Origin: Euglena gracilis
Lineage: Eukaryota > Euglenida > Euglenophyceae > Euglenales
Direction of reading: 5' to 3'
Length of the DNA stretch: 64,000 nucleotides
Assembly: GCA_039621445.1 (NCBI GenBank)
Contig: CP154955.1
Coordinates: 19,981,462 to 20,045,461 of the forward strand
Shown: piece after piece, positions 51,901-61,900 of the stretch
Position numbering within the stretch: position 1 is the first letter of the stretch
Layout of the letters: each line of letters starts with the position of its first letter
Notes under the pieces: generated by a model
Databases searched by the model: none
What the model saw: the letters and a program-made list of their open reading frames with translations, nothing else
Told to the model about the DNA's origin: nothing
Translations under genes and position numbers: made by a program

Positions 51901-52960
51901 GGCATGCAGTGTGGCGGCACAGCGGCATGGGCCGGAGGGGCCAATGGCGTCCCGGGCGAGCCTTCCTGGGAAGTCACGTGGCTGTTGTGGGGATCATAGC
52001 GCCTCCAGGCTCCTGCCCAGGGTCAGGGCAACGATGTCAATGTCCCCTCACCCATTTCCTGGTTGAACAGACATGAACAGGGAAGGGTTCGAGGTGACTT
52101 GAAGGCTGCTTTTTAACAACCCCGGGGGGGCTTGTGCTGTGGGGTGCCTGTCCATAGCACGCACATCCTGCCGGGGGCCCTTGAAAATGGCTACTTTCAG
52201 GCCCCTGGCGCCTCCTGGCGCCCCCTGGCGCCTTGGGCACTGGGGGCCGTGCTACAGCACTGCCCACCACAAAACCCGACCCCCTCCCCTCCCAGGTTGA
52301 AAGTGCCATATCCCCCTGCCTGCCCATAGCACCCCCCCTGGGGAACTTCCTTGAAAAGAAGCCCGGCGACTCACCAAGGAATTTAAACACAGCCCACAAT
52401 AAAAAACTACAGTATATACTACAGTGTACGTCCAAAAATTATATGTCTACACATAAATAGATGAATGTATGTGTGATAACAACTTTGACAGCGGAGATGG
52501 TGGAGAGGAGAGGCCTGGGCAGAACAGGCCTCGGCGGGCGGCCCAGGCGAGGTTGTCCTGGACCACCTTGGGCTCCATGTCCACCTGGATGCAGCGGGCC
52601 ACAGGGCCGTCCTTGGCGGAGAGGCGGAAGAACACGTCCCAGCCCGCGGCGGGCTCATCTGCCGGCGGCGGACCGCCCTCCCGAGGGAATTCCACTGCCG
52701 ACATCGACAAGGTTGATCAACCTGGGGGGGGGACCCCATGGGGAGAAAGGTTTGCGCTTCATGGGCCATCAAATGCAATTCAGGTTTTCTTTTTAGCGGT
52801 GGCTATTTCGCCGCCGCCATGACCCTCCCCGCCACCGCCCGCTTCCCTTTAAGAGGGCCGTCCGGGGCGGCTGCTGCTGGAGCTCCGCCGCGACGGCGGA
52901 CAAGAACTCCCGCCCCACCTGGTTGCCGCACTGGCCGACCTGCACCGTGACCAGTGCCAT
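42007..52960 (-). CDS. TUBD1: Delta-tubulin gene, about twelve exons
   Basis: Delta-tubulin is the basal-body tubulin needed for triplet microtubules. Starting at an ATG (52958-52960) the pieces follow the tubulin fold in order: VTVQVGQCGNQVGREF, then GPVARCIQVDMEPKVVQ, NNWAFGYSHKAPE, the GTP-binding loop HSLAGGTGSGVGAF (AGGTGSG rather than the GGGTGSG of alpha and beta), NAVVWPYAGGEVVLQSYNAA, NDKLHRVCERN..GDLNGVIA, RPLADLQRL joined to GFAHPAYKVGTLHC, LTWPGILKEL, FRSVGAFTTLRGVDL, FQKYNRHGCCLVNSQ and YLHHFQKYGVGADVFEDSF. The AGGTGSG loop, NNWA..YS, WPY..GEV and LRG.D features point to delta rather than gamma or epsilon. Stop at 42007. Several joins do not keep phase and the intron between about 50.28 and 44.42 kb is large, so a small exon may be missing there. 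Confidence 0.88.
42900..43016 (-). CDS. TUBD1: Delta-tubulin exon 11, FQKYNRHGCCLVNSQ
   Basis: Acceptor gagatag, donor GCG|GTCATC, exactly 39 codons in phase 0. SSQPFQKYNRHGCCLVNSQ matches the F.KY....L..NSQ segment of delta-tubulin. Confidence 0.75.
43140..43268 (-). CDS. TUBD1: Delta-tubulin exon 10, FTTLRGVDL
   Basis: Acceptor acggtgcag, donor AGC|GTGCAG, exactly 43 codons. GFRSVGAFTTLRGVDLHRP matches the strand ANLVILRGKDV. The Ala/Pro-rich tail has no counterpart I recall. Confidence 0.75.
43557..43648 (-). CDS. TUBD1: Delta-tubulin exon 9, LTWPGILKELRLMALYGDAEQ region
   Basis: Acceptor gatttcacag, donor CAG|GTCCCC, two bases plus 30 codons. GLTWPGILKELRLMA matches the FTWAGLLKHL helix of delta-tubulin. 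Confidence 0.75.
43960..44039 (-). CDS. TUBD1: Delta-tubulin exon 8, GFAHPAYKVGTLHCTPRIP
   Basis: Acceptor cgccaggcag. GFAHPAYKVGTLHCTPRIP then GHHVNFSFQ. The end is approximate: GTCAAC near 43974 and later GTs are possible donors. Confidence 0.75.
44325..44416 (-). CDS. TUBD1: Delta-tubulin exon 7, RPLADLQRL
   Basis: Donor CTG|GTGTTC and acceptor ccttag give two bases plus 30 codons. An Arg/Pro-rich lead is followed by GTRPLADLQRL, which joins in phase to GFAHPAYK of the next exon. Together they match the NPLGDL..LVPHPEFK region of delta-tubulins. Confidence 0.72.
44529..45122. mobile_element. TIR element with TGCGCAAATGCGCA palindromes
   Basis: Ends TCTCGCACTTAAG and CTTAAGTGCGAGGT. Repeated palindromic GTGTGCGCATTTGCGCACAC-like motifs at 44560, 44895, 44990 and 45030. 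Related motifs and another CTTAAGTGCGAGATG end lie at 45855-46060 and 46600-46656. Confidence 0.65.
45374..45650. mobile_element. Small TIR element with CCTGCAACCTGCGACC repeats
   Basis: TACCCG-C tract-TTGTCGTACGACC at the left, its inverse GGTTGTACGACA-G tract-CGGGTA at the right. Five internal copies of ACCTGCAACCTGCGAC followed by GGGG and GGTCGTAA. Confidence 0.75.
46878..46910. repeat. (CA)n microsatellite
   Basis: Short interrupted CA repeat; a second at 47070-47108 and a third at 47385-47460. Confidence 0.9.
47872..47926 (-). CDS. Possible 55-bp exon VFEIFHCGDDYSSTLVLG
   Basis: Acceptor after a C tract (ccccag) and donor GAA|GTGAGG. No similarity to delta-tubulin; it could be chance or part of an alternative transcript. 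Confidence 0.28.
47998..48149 (-). mobile_element. Introner-like element, copy 3 (152 bp)
   Basis: On the minus strand it starts GTGTGTCCGACCCC and ends GGGGTTGG, close to inverse of CCGACCCC. Inside are repeated TGACTGACTGGTTTTT motifs shared with copies 1 and 2. It begins exactly at a usable GT donor and lies in the long delta-tubulin intron. Confidence 0.6.
48150..48215 (-). CDS. Possible short proline-rich exon flanking introner-like copy 3
   Basis: Acceptor gtcttcag and donor AAG|GTGTGT bracket 66 bp with a long C/proline run. Only the splice signals support it. It lies within the long delta-tubulin intron and does not resemble tubulin. Confidence 0.3.
48940..49078. repeat. (CAA)n then (CCA)n trinucleotide tract
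   Basis: About 16 CAA units followed by about 28 CCA units. Confidence 0.96.
49870..49962. repeat. (CCACGG)/(CCACAG)/(CAA)n tract
   Basis: Hexamer and trimer units, C-rich. Confidence 0.85.
50277..50415 (-). CDS. TUBD1: Delta-tubulin exon 6, NDKLHRVCERN..GDLNGVI
   Basis: NDKLHRVCERNLRVERPGFG then DLNGVIARDLAG matches the N..L..IC.R.L....P...DLN..I region that contacts the nucleotide. No AG lies directly before the first matching codons, so the acceptor is unresolved. The end near 50277 is set at a possible CAG|GATGTG. Confidence 0.85.
51179..51293 (-). CDS. TUBD1: Delta-tubulin exon 5, WPYAGGEVVLQSYNAA
   Basis: LLNAVVWPYAGGEVVLQSYN then AALCFAALQHCSDGLL corresponds to the strand-helix unit after the T4 loop. 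Likely donor CTC|GTGTTC. The upstream acceptor (ggggccag) gives a phase that does not match exon 4. Confidence 0.85.
51538..51662 (-). CDS. TUBD1: Delta-tubulin exon 4, GTP-binding T4 loop
   Basis: Acceptor cgcgggaag, donor CC|GTTTGG. LLLLHSLAGGTGSGVGAFLT carries the tubulin signature loop. Alanine in front of GGTGSG is the gamma/delta form. Confidence 0.93.
51798..51896 (-). CDS. TUBD1: Delta-tubulin exon 3, NNWAFGYS
   Basis: Acceptor catgccacag, donor GGC|GTTCCT, exactly 33 codons. NNWAFGYSHKAPECSDAVVA matches the NNWA.GY segment conserved in all tubulins. Confidence 0.88.
52515..52694 (-). CDS. TUBD1: Delta-tubulin exon 2, VDMEPKVV segment
   Basis: Acceptor tcggcag. Contains WDVFFRLSAKDGPVARCIQV followed by DMEPKVVQDNLAWAARRG, matching the DxEP..V strand and helix of tubulins. 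No GT donor is found at the end; a GC at CCCAG|GCCTCT is possible. Confidence 0.85.
52850..52960 (-). CDS. TUBD1: Delta-tubulin exon 1, N-terminus
   Basis: MALVTVQVGQCGNQVGREF is the universal tubulin N-terminal strand and nucleotide-binding start. The ATG is preceded by ctgggg. The donor is not clear; GT candidates lie near 52838 and 52828. Confidence 0.85.
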
Positions 52961-55935
52961 CCCCAGCCATGCGGCCCCCCGCGGGGTCTGCGGCGAAAGA
53001 GGGGAAGGGGGGGGTCACGGCGGTGGGGCCGTGCCAGCCCCGACTCATTGCTCGGCTGGTGCAAGCAGCCTCCCGTACTTTGAAGGTGAGAGAAGAGGGT
53101 TGGCCCTGTTGGGATTGGCGGTGAGTGGCAGGTACCAGCGTTGTGGGCCCATCACCATCAAGCGAGGTCTCTTCCACACAAAACGACTCTAAATTCCAAT
53201 CAAGGAGCTGGAATTCTCTAGGGGTGGGATCGCCAGCCATATCTACAGATTTACTTGATGAATGCTGTCATCTTCGTACCTTTATTTCGATTAATGTCAG
53301 TTTCCTGTGCCTATTTCATGAAGTCCCATGAGGCTCAAACATAAATGCACTCTGGTTCATTCACGGAATGCAGTATCGATTTGATCAGAAAAACACCCTT
53401 TGCATACAGAGCCCTTGGCATCAGTGCCGAGCCGCTGCCCTGGCTCTATGGCATCTGAGGATCAAAACAGTGACAAAAAAAACTGCCTGTCCTGTAATTT
53501 CATTGTCATAACTTTGTTTCTGCCGATCAGGCTTTTTTTCCCCGACTGGGGGGAAGGGGGGTGCTATAGGGTGCCTGCCCATAGCAGGCACACCCCCCCC
53601 CCCGGGCGGCCCAGGATACCCAGGGTCGGGTGGGTCCTTGCCAAAAGGTAAAGAGAACGGGATCGGTCGCCGGACAGGGGTGCCTGCCCAACCCACCCCC
53701 GAAACCCTACCCCCCCCCCCCGGGAGGTCGGCAGGGGTGGCTATGGGGTGCCTGCCCCTAACACCCCCCCCCGTGGGGTAGGCACCCGACTAAAAAGAAA
53801 GACTGCTGTCGATCCACTCCTTACACCACTCCTTAAACGCGACAAAAAAAAGTGTTTCCCTCTTCTGCGATATGCGATGTGATGTGGGCAGTACTTGCAG
53901 TACTGCAGTGCTGCTTTGTGTCAAAGGAAAAAAACACCCAAATTTGCTGGTCAAAACTCAAACACACATGCACAACTCTGGCAATAATATACATAGCTCA
54001 ATTAACAACATGAGGTCACAAACTGGACGTACGTCGTGATTGAAGACATAAAGCAGGTCAGAGTCGCCACACACATGCAAGGGTCAGTCCCGAGTCGCAG
54101 AGTGTCAGAAACAGCAGAATCCAAAGGAATGCGGTGCTTGAGTGCCACCTTCGGCCCATTCAAAAAACATTAATGCCTGTAGTTTCCTTGAGGTGGCTCG
54201 GATTGGCCATCGAGTGAGCAAACGACCGGCAGCAATAGTGAGCAGCTCCAGGGGCACCGATTTGTGCCGTTTTTGGGGGGTAGCTTTTGGTGCACTTGTT
54301 TTCTCGCAACGTGGGTCAAGTGGGTGGCCCCCCAATGCCCCAGCAACCCCTCTCCTGCCCCCAACCACAGCTTCCGCACAGCCTTACCACCACTCACAAG
54401 GTTTCCCAGTTTCGGTGGGGCAACCTGATAGCTAAGCCCAAATGGAGGGGGGGAAATTCGGGCAAACGCAGTTGGCCTGACACCAAAGGAGCCGAGGGCA
54501 ACCAGGCAACAGGAAGCCAGCATCCTCCAACCACAGGTCTTTTTTTTAGGACACGGGGGAAGGGAAGGGTCTGGACCCAGCAATCCACCCACCCACCACC
54601 CGGGGGGGCACCCACCCATTACCCAGGGGGGGGAGGTGCGGAGGGGGAACCCACATTGAAGGGGTCAGTTTTGGAGTCAAAAAAAATTGGTGTTTTGCTA
54701 ATCATTTGCAACATGATGCCAACAGTGGCAAAAATGAGCAAGATTTGCCAGAAATGAGTGTCATTTTATCAATTTCTTCGGGAGTGCCCTTTCTGCAAAT
54801 GCTCAAATTATCCATCTGAGGATGATACTTTTTGCAAGAAACGGACTTCAAAAAATAAGCACATCGCTGGGCTATCACTTCTTTGGCAAAGTCCATCAAT
54901 TTGATGAAAAATTGGGTAATAAGGTTCAGAAAAGCACAACATGACCGCAACGCTGGCATACGGAAAGACCTCCCCTGGAAGGAGGACCAAATGCGCAAAT
55001 AGAAGTTCACAATTGTCTGTGATATCAATTTTTCAAATTTTGTGCTTCCTTTGGCCAGCATTTCTGTTCACTCTTGTGGGGGGTGGACCAACCCCCCCCC
55101 CCGCAGGAGGTGGACCCACCCACCCCAGGTCACAAAACTCTTAAAAAAGCTCTACCTCCAGCCCTTTCCCAGTCTGATCCTGGGCAACGTCGCCGGGGGA
55201 CGCAGGGGTTTTCTTATGGACCCCAAAGGAGGGTCCCGCGGGCCAGCTGCAAAAAGGTACTGACGAGGGAAAAGGTGCTCTGGGGAAAAGGTGCTGGCTG
55301 GACCCCCACAGGGGTCCAGCCAGCCAGCAGGTCCCACAGGGGTCCAGGGGGGGGGGGGCAGCTGGACCCGACGGGACCCCCAAAACAAGCAAAATATGCC
55401 AAATCCTTCCAGATTGGCATATTTCATCTAGATTTTTGAGGAGAAGAACCAAAAACCACCAAAAATGGCAATGTTTGGTCATTTTTGACCTCCTTTTCAA
55501 AAATTTGTTCAGCGGACCCCCCCCCCCGGGGGTCCGCAGCCCGGCTAGGAGCTGCTGTCTGGAAAAAACGTGCTGGCTGGATGGACGACCCCCCCCCCCT
55601 GGGGGTAGGGTCCCCTCCGGCTGCAGAAACCCCTGGACGAGAAGCACCACAACCTGCAGGGGACGAGAAGCACCACAGCCGCCGTGGGATGAGAAAGGCG
55701 ACCGTGGCCAGAGCTTCCTCAAGCCGGTCGCTGGCCGCTGGTCCCCACCAGGGAACGGCCCCAAGACGGGGGGGGGGGGGCTTGGCCCATGGGGGCAACC
55801 CATCCCACAGAAGGTGCACTCCGCGTGCGGGCCAACACATTGGTATACCACGCGCATTACAAAACCACTGTATGGTGGCTTCCCCCCCTCCTTGCCCCCC
55901 CCTTCTTCTCCCACTGCTCGCCCCCTGGCCACGAC
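52961..55935. other. Intergenic between IFT54 and delta-tubulin
   Basis: No firm exon. Two minus ORFs have protein-like composition without known motifs (54105-54368 and 54702-55061). GTGCCTGCCCATAGCA motifs recur at 53570 and 53740, and inside delta-tubulin near 52145 and 52318. Confidence 0.45.
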
Positions 55936-55998
55936 CATCTTCAGCAAGGTGTCCACCGTCTGGTCATAGCGAATGATGCCGGCCTTCACCGAGTGGAT
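55936..55998 (-). CDS. IFT54: IFT54 exon, terminal coiled coil part 2
   Basis: Acceptor gcgtgcacag. Reads IHSVKAGIIRYDQTVDTLLK then M. The end is set at a possible donor ATG|GTCGTG; the frame stays open far beyond, so the true end is uncertain. IFT54 normally stops within about ten residues of this motif. Confidence 0.8.
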
Positions 55999-58900
55999 CT
56001 GTGCACGCAAGAGGAAGGGCCCCACCACACTGAGCCATACCACCCCACGCACTCGTACCACACCACCCCTGCCACCCAAGTATACTGCCCTAGGACCCTG
56101 AGGGGGGGGACAAAACCTCATTTCACGGGCCATCGGTTCTGAGGCGTCCGTTTTGAGTTGTCACAAGGAAGACGCCAACCTTCATGATCTGGTCGGTGAT
56201 GGAGTCCTCCAGGTCATGAAGCTGGCTGTAGAGGGGCTGCAGGACTTCCTCCGTTTGCCTGCCAAACAAGCAGGGCGGTCCAGTTTGACCGATTTTGAAA
56301 TCTTTAAACAAGATGGGTTTGGCATGGCGTAATGAGCCTTTGTACCCGCCTGGGGGAAGCTTCTTTGCTGGCTTCAAATTTAAATGAAACACATTTGTCA
56401 GGAGACAAATAAATGCGGAGGTCCTGGTATGCATGTCTGTAAAAAAGCGTGCCCAGTGTTGTCTGCATCAAAACCCGCAAATGAGAATCCCAAACCCTCA
56501 CCATCCTGCCTCCACAGTGCTCGCAGGAGGGCATTGCCACACATCCTTACAATGGCGCATGAACGTTGTGTGATCTGTTACTCCAAACGTTATTGTTTGG
56601 GCAATTATGTTTGTCCAGCTGCACCCTTCAGCTTAATTCCCAAATATTTGGCGGCGGTGGCAGACCCCAAGTCCACACCGCTGCTGCTCCAGCCAGCTTG
56701 CATTCTGCTGCTTCGCCTCCGCCTTCCACATCTCCAGTTCCCGCTGCATGGAGTCAATGTCCTCCTGTCGGCAAGGGAGGGCCACCAGGGTGCATATGGG
56801 TTGGGGCTGGGACGGGGGGGGGGGCAAGTACCTATAGTCACGCCCAAAAACTTTGCCCATTCCGGGCCATTTTAGGCCATTTTGGGCCATTTTAAGCCAT
56901 TTAAGGATTTTAGGACATTTTAGGCTCTTTCACAGCCAGTATAGGTGGGGGTTCTGGAAAACATAATTTTGGTTTGTTTTGTCCAAAAAAAAAAACTGTA
57001 TCATAACGTGTGCAAACCCTCTCTAATTAAGTAATAAAAAATGCACATCCAAAAAGCATGCAGAATTCATGACCACTGGATCAACAAAACCCTGGGAAGC
57101 TTAAAAAGAACATACTTTTTACCCATAGAGGAACTCTGAAGAGGGAATTTCTGCAGGAAAAAAGATTGTCAAAAAAAATGCTGGACAAAATGTTAACAGG
57201 ATGGGTAAAACGATTGATGCAAAAACCTTTTGCTGAGGAAGTCCAATAGCATTGGTAAAATCACGGTGAAATTTCATCATGGGACAGTTGCTCTGAATGT
57301 GAAAATCGAACATGCTAAAATGGAAGTGAAAATGTGAGGAAATTGCAATCATTTTTCAATTCAATTTAAGTTAACAGTTCCAGGTGCCTCAGCCTCAGGT
57401 TCTTGTAGGAGAAGTTTGCTGAAGCCTAGAGCATGGGATCCCCACCATGTCAGAAGACACAATCATTTTTTTGCCAGTTGCGCCATATTAGGCCATTTTC
57501 GCTACAGCTGCAATATGATCAGAAATATACATTGAATTCAAATGGGCATCATAGACAATTTTAATTATCTTCACACAAGTGGCATTAAATGTGTTTGATT
57601 GTTCGTCAGAGGGGTGGGTTTGAAGATGGTTGGGGATCGTGGATTTGGGGACATAATATAAATATAAATATAAATAATTATTTACTTGGGATAAAAAAAA
57701 TGGGCCTTGTGGGGCTATGATCCACCATCGTTCACCAAATACATCGTTTGCCACATACACAAAAGACACTGGAAGTCATCACCTGAATGAGTCCAGTTGT
57801 ATACAGAAAAAAATGTTATGCGATAGAAATATTCCCATTTTAGGCCATTTCAGGCCATTTCAGGCCATTTCAGGCGATTTTAGGCCATTTTAGGCCATTT
57901 TACCTTTTGGTGCTTGGGCGGGGAGGTTCTATGCACACAACCCAGCCCTGAAAACAGAATGTAATAGTAAAGCCGAAGGGGGAGGTTTCAGCATATGTGC
58001 TGGTCTGAAAAGAAATGGCATCCACTTGTTGACCCTTGGGAGAAACCCACCCACCAAAACTACTCACCTGCTGTTCTTTAAAAAAAAAAATACAAAAAAA
58101 AAACGCCCACCCACTCATCAGTGGCCACATCAATGGAAGCCCTAAAACAGCTGTTGGGCAGCGCATTGGGACCTGGATGTAGTCCATTGCCTTGCCCAGA
58201 GGGTTGGTGGCCTTCGTCAGGGTCTGCAGACTGTCGCGCAACTTGGAAATCTGAGGGAGCAGGAGAGTGCGTTGCACAGCAGGGGGAGGGAAGAGGTCAG
58301 TTGTGCAAACCCCCAAATAACATGTGTGTGTTGTGTGTGCATTATGACAGGGGTGCACAATTTGGGCATTAAAATTCGGAGCAGCTAAAAAAGGGTGCTG
58401 GTTGGGGGAAAAAAAGATCCGGGTTGGCCCCCCCAGGGGGTGGGCTTAGAGGGGGTGGGTCCAGCAACCTGCTGTGGCAGAGTCAGATTGTTCCCAAAAA
58501 CTTGGGGGAAGAGGCTAAATCCAGCTCTGTTGGAAATTTGAGGCAAAACCCCCAAAACCCGGAAAAGAACACCATTTCTGGCCCTTTATTTGAAAATTTT
58601 GGCGCTCCTGCAATCATAATTTTTCGGCTCAGCCTGGCTGCCTTGGGCTGGCCAATCTTTACTTCAGTGGATCCCCGGAGGGAGGGGGGGGTTGGAAGCC
58701 TGGCTGGGGAGCTGCTGGCTGGGGAAAAAGGTGCAGACTGGCGGATCCCCCCCCCTGGGGACAACCTGTCCCCGGGGTCCTCGCCAGCTGAAAGAAACCC
58801 CTCTTCATGATTTATGTGAACTAATGGAAATTACCTTCAATAATTTTCTCTTGGTGCTGTTCGCCAAGAAAATCTTCTGAAGGGAATTTCCGTCAGCTCG

Positions 58901-61900
58901 CAGAGATTAGAAGTCTTTTCTCACAAAAGGACTTGGTACAATTTATTGTGGCTTCCACGGCCAAGGGGGGGGGGGAATGGGGGACCAAAGAGTTTCTGAG
59001 ACAAATAGCATATGGGGTGTACGGGTTGTGCCAAGAAACCATGCCTAAAGCTCGTCCCCCTGACATTTTAACCAGCGTGCACAACAGTTGGCTCATGGGG
59101 CCTCATTTCGGAGGGGGGGTTTGTGGTTGTCTGGCGGGAGGGCGGTGGGCCTGGTCCACGGCCACACCTCCTGCTGCAGGCTCTCCCGCTCCTTCTTGCC
59201 CCCGCCGATGGCGCGGCTGAGGATGATGCCGGTGCCCGCCGTGGGGCTCAGCGGGCTGGTGGGGTCGGCCCCCTTCTTCTCCGTCTCCTTCACCGCCTGC
59301 TCGGCCTTCTTCGACAGCCACCCTGCAGGCGCGGGGCGGCCTGTTCGTGCAGGGCCCCACGCATTCCCCTGCTTCCCCGGACCAGAGAATTTTTGCGGGA
59401 GGCCGGGAGGGGTAGCAGCGGTGCGGTACTCGGGTAATTGCACCGGAAGGGCGCGTCAGCCAAACACAAAGCCAGGAGGGAGTGGTCCAGCCAAGAGAGG
59501 CCATAACAGAGTCAAAGTGCCCGACTGTGGGCCCAGAAACAACAGATACTCAAGATACGTGTCATTCAGAATGCATTTCGAGCACGCTTACGGAATTTTG
59601 GACAAAAACGTGCACAAACACCAACCAGGGCGGAACCCCACCTTTGTGGCTCATCCACCCCAAACCCAGGTGCCGCTGTGGGCTACCAGCTGGAATCGAC
59701 TGCCCCGGAAGCAACAAGGCACGGCGGTGGGCACTTGTTTGCAGCGAAATGTGTGGCTAGCCTTGCGATTGCCTGTTGTCACCCGGCACAGGGGGGCGGA
59801 GGAAGAGGTGGAAAGGAAGAGGCCCAGCCAGGGACAGCCTAACGGCAGCAGACCTCCTCCGCCCTCTGCAGCCTCTTCTGTCCGCGCCACCTGCGCAAAG
59901 GGGAGAGGGATTCCGGAGCCAATGTCCAACGGGTTGCTCCACCATGAGAAAGCCCTGAAGAGGCCATCCGCCATTACAGAGAAGAACTCTTCCGGTTAAA
60001 ATCCAAGCCACCAACCGCTCAGACCACCCTCTGGCTTAGATTCACTGGGAAACCCCAGGTATTGCATCCCGGGGGAGACGTAAACCCCCCCACTTATAAA
60101 CCCCCCAACCATAACCAGGTTTTGAATAGTACTGAGCTCTTAATATGGGCGCAGACCCCCATCTTTGATGCTCTATATAATCCGGCTCCCTGAATAGACG
60201 TTTTTCGATTAAAATTTAAGGGATTCAGGCCCAAAGCTGGGTGGCAGGGGGTCGAAAAACGCTCATTTTCGGTCGAAAGCACTTTTTCCGGGTCCGGGGG
60301 GCCAAAAAACATGGTTTTGGGCAAAAAAGTCGATTTTTTTGGACTTTTTTGACTCGATTTTGGCCCAAAATCCATAGGATTCGGGCCCAAAACGGGGGGC
60401 TGGCGGGTCGAAAACCGCTCATTTTCGGCTCAAAAATACTTTTTCCGGGTCCGGGAGGCCAAAGAACATCGTTTCGGGCAAAAAAAAATTTCCATTTTTT
60501 TCGACTTTTTTGACCCAAAATTGACACAAAGTCAATGGGTTGGCGGCCCAAAACGGGGTAAGGTGGGTCGAAAAACGCTCATTTTCGGCCCAAAAACAAT
60601 TTTTTCGGGTCCGGGAGGCCAAAAAACATCGTTTCGGGCAAAAAAAATTCGATATTTTTCGACTTTTTTTACCCCAAATTGACCCAAAGTCCATTGGTTT
60701 CGGGCCCAAAACGGGGGGCCGGGGGGTCGAAAAACGCTCATTTTCGGCTCAAAAACAGGTTTCCCGGGTCTGGGAGGCCAAAAAACATGATTTTGGGCCA
60801 ATAAATTTTTTTCGATTTTTTGGATTTTTTTTCCAACTTTTTTGTCCGAAAATGGCTAAGTCTGACAGTGGAAAAAGTGTACAAAATGTCTCGGGCTAGG
60901 CGGGGAGTTGCGGGGAAATCAAAATACCGGTATAGGGCATTCCAAGGGCTTCAATTTTAGGTCTCTGGACATTTCCTTTGATTTTGCATTATTTTCGAGA
61001 TATATTGAAAGTATCGATTTTTGGGCCCGAAATGGCAGAGTCCAAAGTGGGGGGGGGGGGGCTCATCCAGGGGGGGGGGGGGCCGATCCTACCCAGTTTG
61101 CACCCCTTCGCGCGTGAATAACTCGGGCCTGGCAGGGAGTTGGGGTCAAACGGAGGTGATTCGGAAACGGAGTGAGAGATTTTTATGCCCGCTACTCCGG
61201 GGGGGTCTGCGTAAAAATTTGGGTTATTGATGGAATAGCCCAGCTTTAGGCCCAACTTGTGCACCTCACACTAATCTGCAAGCCCCCAAATTGGCAGTTT
61301 TTGGCAGCATTTGTCAAAAATGACAATTTTGATGATGGCTGATTTCATAATAATTGCCGAAAATCAGCTTTTTGGGCGGTTTGCCGCCGAAAAAAATTCC
61401 CAGTATCCTTCATATTTCTTCCACCGAGGGGGTGGTTTCCTGTCGTTTGGTTGGTTGGCTGGGGGAGGGTATAAGTGGGGGGGTCGCTGAGCTCTTATCC
61501 CTTTAGGGTAAGAGCGAAGCTTACCCTTGGGGAAAAGAGGGGGTTGAACCCCCCCCCTCCCCGCCCCCGGCGGATTATCACCATGATCCTGGCTCCGTTC
61601 CCGGAATTTTTTTTTCAATTGCGAGCGACTGGATTTCTGAACCTGAGGCCAAAATGGATCAAAAGAATGTTTTTTTGTCCAGAAAGTCTGCCACTTCTAG
61701 AACTGGATCACTTTGAACACTCTGGCCAACCCCCTCCGTAGGGTCCTGGACAAAAAAAACTGCCATCACTGCTGAGACCACCGCCAAGCAATGTCTGCCG
61801 GACACCCTGTCACTTGCCTGCCTGCCTGCCCAGCAGGTCACACTCTTGCCCCAGGTCTGTCCAGAGGTGGCCACACTCTGCCACCCTGGTCATCAGTGGG

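Noticed and set aside
54702-55061. 119-codon minus-strand frame
   Set aside because: Has protein-like hydrophobic spacing but no recognised motif and no link to neighbouring genes; kept only as a weak note.
55141-56133. 330-codon minus-strand frame continuing from the last IFT54 exon
   Set aside because: Beyond KMVVARG it passes through G/C tracts and dispersed repeats, and IFT54 normally ends near here; treated as chance openness.
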